DNA of 64,000 bases from Bradyrhizobium icense (GTDB lineage Bacteria; Pseudomonadota; Alphaproteobacteria; Rhizobiales; Xanthobacteraceae), in assembly GCF_001693385.1 (NCBI RefSeq), contig NZ_CP016428.1, positions 4,960,001 through 5,024,000 on the forward strand, written 5' to 3'. The first letter of the stretch is position 1, and every line of letters starts with the position of its first letter. The notes beneath the pieces are model-generated. The model was not told where the DNA came from. It worked only from the letters and a program-made list of their open reading frames with translations, and searched no databases. Shown here piece by piece: positions 62,026-64,000 of this stretch. A program made the translations under genes and the position numbers.

Positions 62026-63915
62026 CTAGCGATCGCCCACGATTGCGCGGGCCATCAGTACATCGAGAACGGCTTCCGCCAATTGCTCCGGCGTCTGCCC
62101 CATGGTCCTGAGATGAATTTCGGGGCTTATCGGCATTTCGTAGGGCGCATCGATGCCGGTGAAGTTCTTGAGCTTGCCGGACTTCGCCTTGGAATAGAGA
62201 CCCTTGGGATCGCGCCGCGCGCATTCTTCGATCGGCGTGTCGACAAAGACTTCGATGAACTCCTCCTTAGCAACCAGGCTGCGCACCATGTCTCGCTCGG
62301 CCCTGTAGGGCGAGATGAACGAGCAAATCACGATTAAACCGCTGTCGGCCATCAACTTGGCGACTTCGCCGACACGCCGAATATTTTCAACACGGTCGGC
62401 CTCTGTGAAGCCTAGGTCCCGGTTTAATCCGTGCCGCACGTTGTCGCCGTCGAGCAGCATGGTGTGGCGCGACATTGCGAACAGCTTTTGATCGACAACG
62501 TTGGCAATTGTCGACTTGCCCGCGCCGGACAGGCCGGTGAACCAGATGATGCAAGGCTTTTGATCCTTCAGCGCGGCGCGCTCCCTCTTACCCACAGAAA
62601 GCGGTTGCCAAGCGATATTGGTAGCCCGCCGCAGCGGGAACGCGATCATCCCGGCGCCGACCGTCCGGTTGGTGTAACGGTCGACGACGATGAATGATCC
62701 GGTCTTGCGATTGACCTCGTAAGGATCGAAAGCCGCGGGCAGTGCGGTCGCGACATTGCAGAATCCAATCTCGTTGAGGCTAAGCGTCCTAGCTGCCAGG
62801 TGCTCCCGTGTGTTGACGTCGATCCGATACTTGATAGCGGTAATAGTACCGGCGGCAAAAGTCTGTGTTCCAATGCGCAGGATGTACTTGCGTCCAGCAA
62901 CGAGCGGCTCCTTGTCCATCCAGATCAGATGAGCGGCGAACTGGTCGGCGACCTCCGGCCGCTCGGTCGGACGCGCCAGAAGATCGCCGCGGCTGATATC
63001 GATTTCGTCTTCGACGACAATGGTGACGGCATCGCCGGCCTCAGCGCGGGTAAGATCGCCATTTTGGGTCACTATGCGCTTGACACGCGTAGTCCGTCCA
63101 GACGCCGCGACAACGATCTCATCTCCTGCCGAGATGCTCCCGGAAGCCACCGACCCGGCATAGCCGCGGAAGTCCAGGTTGGGCCGGTTCACCCACTGGA
63201 CCGGAAAGCGGAAAGTCTGGCTCGCGGTGTCGGACTGGATATCGATGCTCTCCAAATAATCGAGCAGGCAAGGTCCTTGGTACCACTGGGTGTTGCCGGA
63301 GCGGTTGATGACGTTGTCGCCGTACCGGGCGGAGATCGGGATCGGAACGATCGAGGTGAAGCCAAGACCGGCAGCAAAGGCAACATAGTCCCCGACGATC
63401 CGGTCGAACACATCCTTCTTGCAGTTAACGAGGTCGATCTTGTTCACTGCCAGCACGACATGGCGAATACCGAGCAGCGAACAGATGAAGGAGTGACGCT
63501 TGGTCTGGACCAGCACGCCCTTGCGGGCATCGATCAGGATGATGGCGAGCTGGGCGTTCGAGGCGCCGGTGGCCATGTTGCGGGTGTACTGCTCGTGGCC
63601 GGGCGTGTCGGCCACCATGAACGAGCGGCGCAGGGTGGTAAAGAAGCGGTAGGCCACATCGATCGTGATGCCTTGCTCCCGCTCGGCTTCAAGCCCGTCG
63701 ACTACCAGCGCAAAATCGATATCATTGCCGGTGGTGCCGTGCTTGGCGCTATCGCGTGCCAGTGCAGTCAGCTGATCCTCGTAGATCATCTTGCTGTCAT
63801 GCAGCAGCCGGCCGATTAGCGTCGACTTTCCGTCGTCTACCGAGCCGCAGGTGATGAATCGCAGCTGGTCCTTCGTTCCGGCCTGGACAAGCTCGGTTGT
63901 CGCTTTCGAAGGCAT
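62026..63915 (-). CDS. nodQ: Sulfate adenylyltransferase GTPase subunit / APS kinase (NodQ, CysNC)
   Basis: 629 residues with two enzymes. The N-terminal EF-Tu-like GTPase half shows FITCGSVDDGKSTLIGRLLHDS, DTPGHEQYTRNM and NKIDL. The C-terminal half is APS kinase with PCIIWFTGLSGAGKSTIANVVDQKL and LDGDNVRHGLNRDLGF. With NodP it makes APS and then PAPS, the sulfate donor. Start and nodP stop share one base (TGATG). Cysteine-pathway CysNC cannot be excluded, but the symbiosis-island context favours NodQ; the sulfotransferase at 50.8 kb is a possible consumer. Confidence 0.9.
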   Translation of the reverse strand: MPSKATTELVQAGTKDQLRFITCGSVDDGKSTLIGRLLHDSKMIYEDQLTALARDSAKHGTTGNDIDFALVVDGLEAEREQGITIDVAYRFFTTLRRSFMVADTPGHEQYTRNMATGASNAQLAIILIDARKGVLVQTKRHSFICSLLGIRHVVLAVNKIDLVNCKKDVFDRIVGDYVAFAAGLGFTSIVPIPISARYGDNVINRSGNTQWYQGPCLLDYLESIDIQSDTASQTFRFPVQWVNRPNLDFRGYAGSVASGSISAGDEIVVAASGRTTRVKRIVTQNGDLTRAEAGDAVTIVVEDEIDISRGDLLARPTERPEVADQFAAHLIWMDKEPLVAGRKYILRIGTQTFAAGTITAIKYRIDVNTREHLAARTLSLNEIGFCNVATALPAAFDPYEVNRKTGSFIVVDRYTNRTVGAGMIAFPLRRATNIAWQPLSVGKRERAALKDQKPCIIWFTGLSGAGKSTIANVVDQKLFAMSRHTMLLDGDNVRHGLNRDLGFTEADRVENIRRVGEVAKLMADSGLIVICSFISPYRAERDMVRSLVAKEEFIEVFVDTPIEECARRDPKGLYSKAKSGKLKNFTGIDAPYEMPISPEIHLRTMGQTPEQLAEAVLDVLMARAIVGDR

Positions 63916-64000
63916 CAGAAGTAACCTTCCCGCTTCTTCTTCTCCATCGAAGCGGCTTCATCGCTATCAATCAAGCGTCCCTGGCGCTCAGATACCGTCG
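63915..64000 (-). CDS. nodP: Sulfate adenylyltransferase subunit 2 (NodP/CysD), 3' end
   Basis: The last 27 codons visible before the right edge read TVSERQGRLIDSDEAASMEKKKREGYF, the constant C-terminus of CysD/NodP. It is the catalytic partner of the nodQ product. The rest of the gene lies outside the window. Confidence 0.85.
   Translation of the reverse strand, partial: TVSERQGRLIDSDEAASMEKKKREGYF

Noticed and set aside
1..64000. CRISPR arrays or rRNA operons
   Set aside because: No regularly spaced direct repeats and no rRNA-like sequence were seen anywhere in the window.

Overview
The window reads as a Bradyrhizobium-like alphaproteobacterial chromosome, with high GC, branched-chain amino-acid ABC transport, an IalB-type secreted protein, a rhizobial Trb conjugation system and nodulation-type sulfate-activation genes. 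It splits into a probably ancestral left part and a long accessory part that is a mosaic of mobile DNA. Assignments come from reading motifs and gene order; no database search was run.

1-12.4 kb: metabolic and transport genes. These are livF, an aldehyde dehydrogenase, exbB-exbD-tonB with a decayed piuC-like dioxygenase in front, an RND efflux pair, and a rearranged stretch where a secreted IalB-family gene is cut, partly inverted and joined to a sulfatase lacking its 3' end, which faces a TetR regulator. 12.7-14.7 kb: an ISNCY-like insertion sequence with 25-26 bp inverted repeats.

15.5-21.4 kb: a very tight operon of seven genes: a DUF6932 protein, an XRE/ImmA-type metallopeptidase regulator, a DUF4186 protein, a radical SAM enzyme, a methyltransferase-like protein, an ASCH-domain protein and a P-loop kinase-like protein. 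It lies between two imperfect direct repeats that resemble a tRNA 3' end. No known pathway explains this set, and it is one of the two best candidates for an undescribed system. 22-25 kb holds hypothetical and decayed genes.

25.3-47 kb: an integrative and conjugative element. It starts at a tRNA-Lys 3' fragment and carries an XRE regulator, a complete-looking traG-copG-trbBCDEJLFGI-DUF2274 operon on the minus strand, an Xre/RES toxin-antitoxin pair, a loxP-like 12-8-12 palindrome, a relaxase reduced to its C-terminal DUF3363 part, and typical cargo (DUF736, DUF2493, Toprim, ArdC). Two very small proteins are also present.

47.6-53.0 kb: the strongest candidate system. Two NifA-type upstream activator sites, an IHF-like site and a near-perfect sigma-54 promoter precede two tiny coupled reading frames, a GMC oxidoreductase, a class III aminotransferase, a sulfotransferase and an MFS exporter. 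Its base use looks actinobacterial. I infer a nitrogen-fixation-controlled pathway that oxidises an alcohol, aminates it, sulfates it and exports the product in the nodule, comparable in logic to rhizopine synthesis. 53.2-64 kb has an excisionase-like remnant, nodM/glmS, a ferritin-like diiron protein, hypothetical genes, an IS5-family remnant and nodQ-nodP, which make PAPS, the cosubstrate a sulfotransferase needs.
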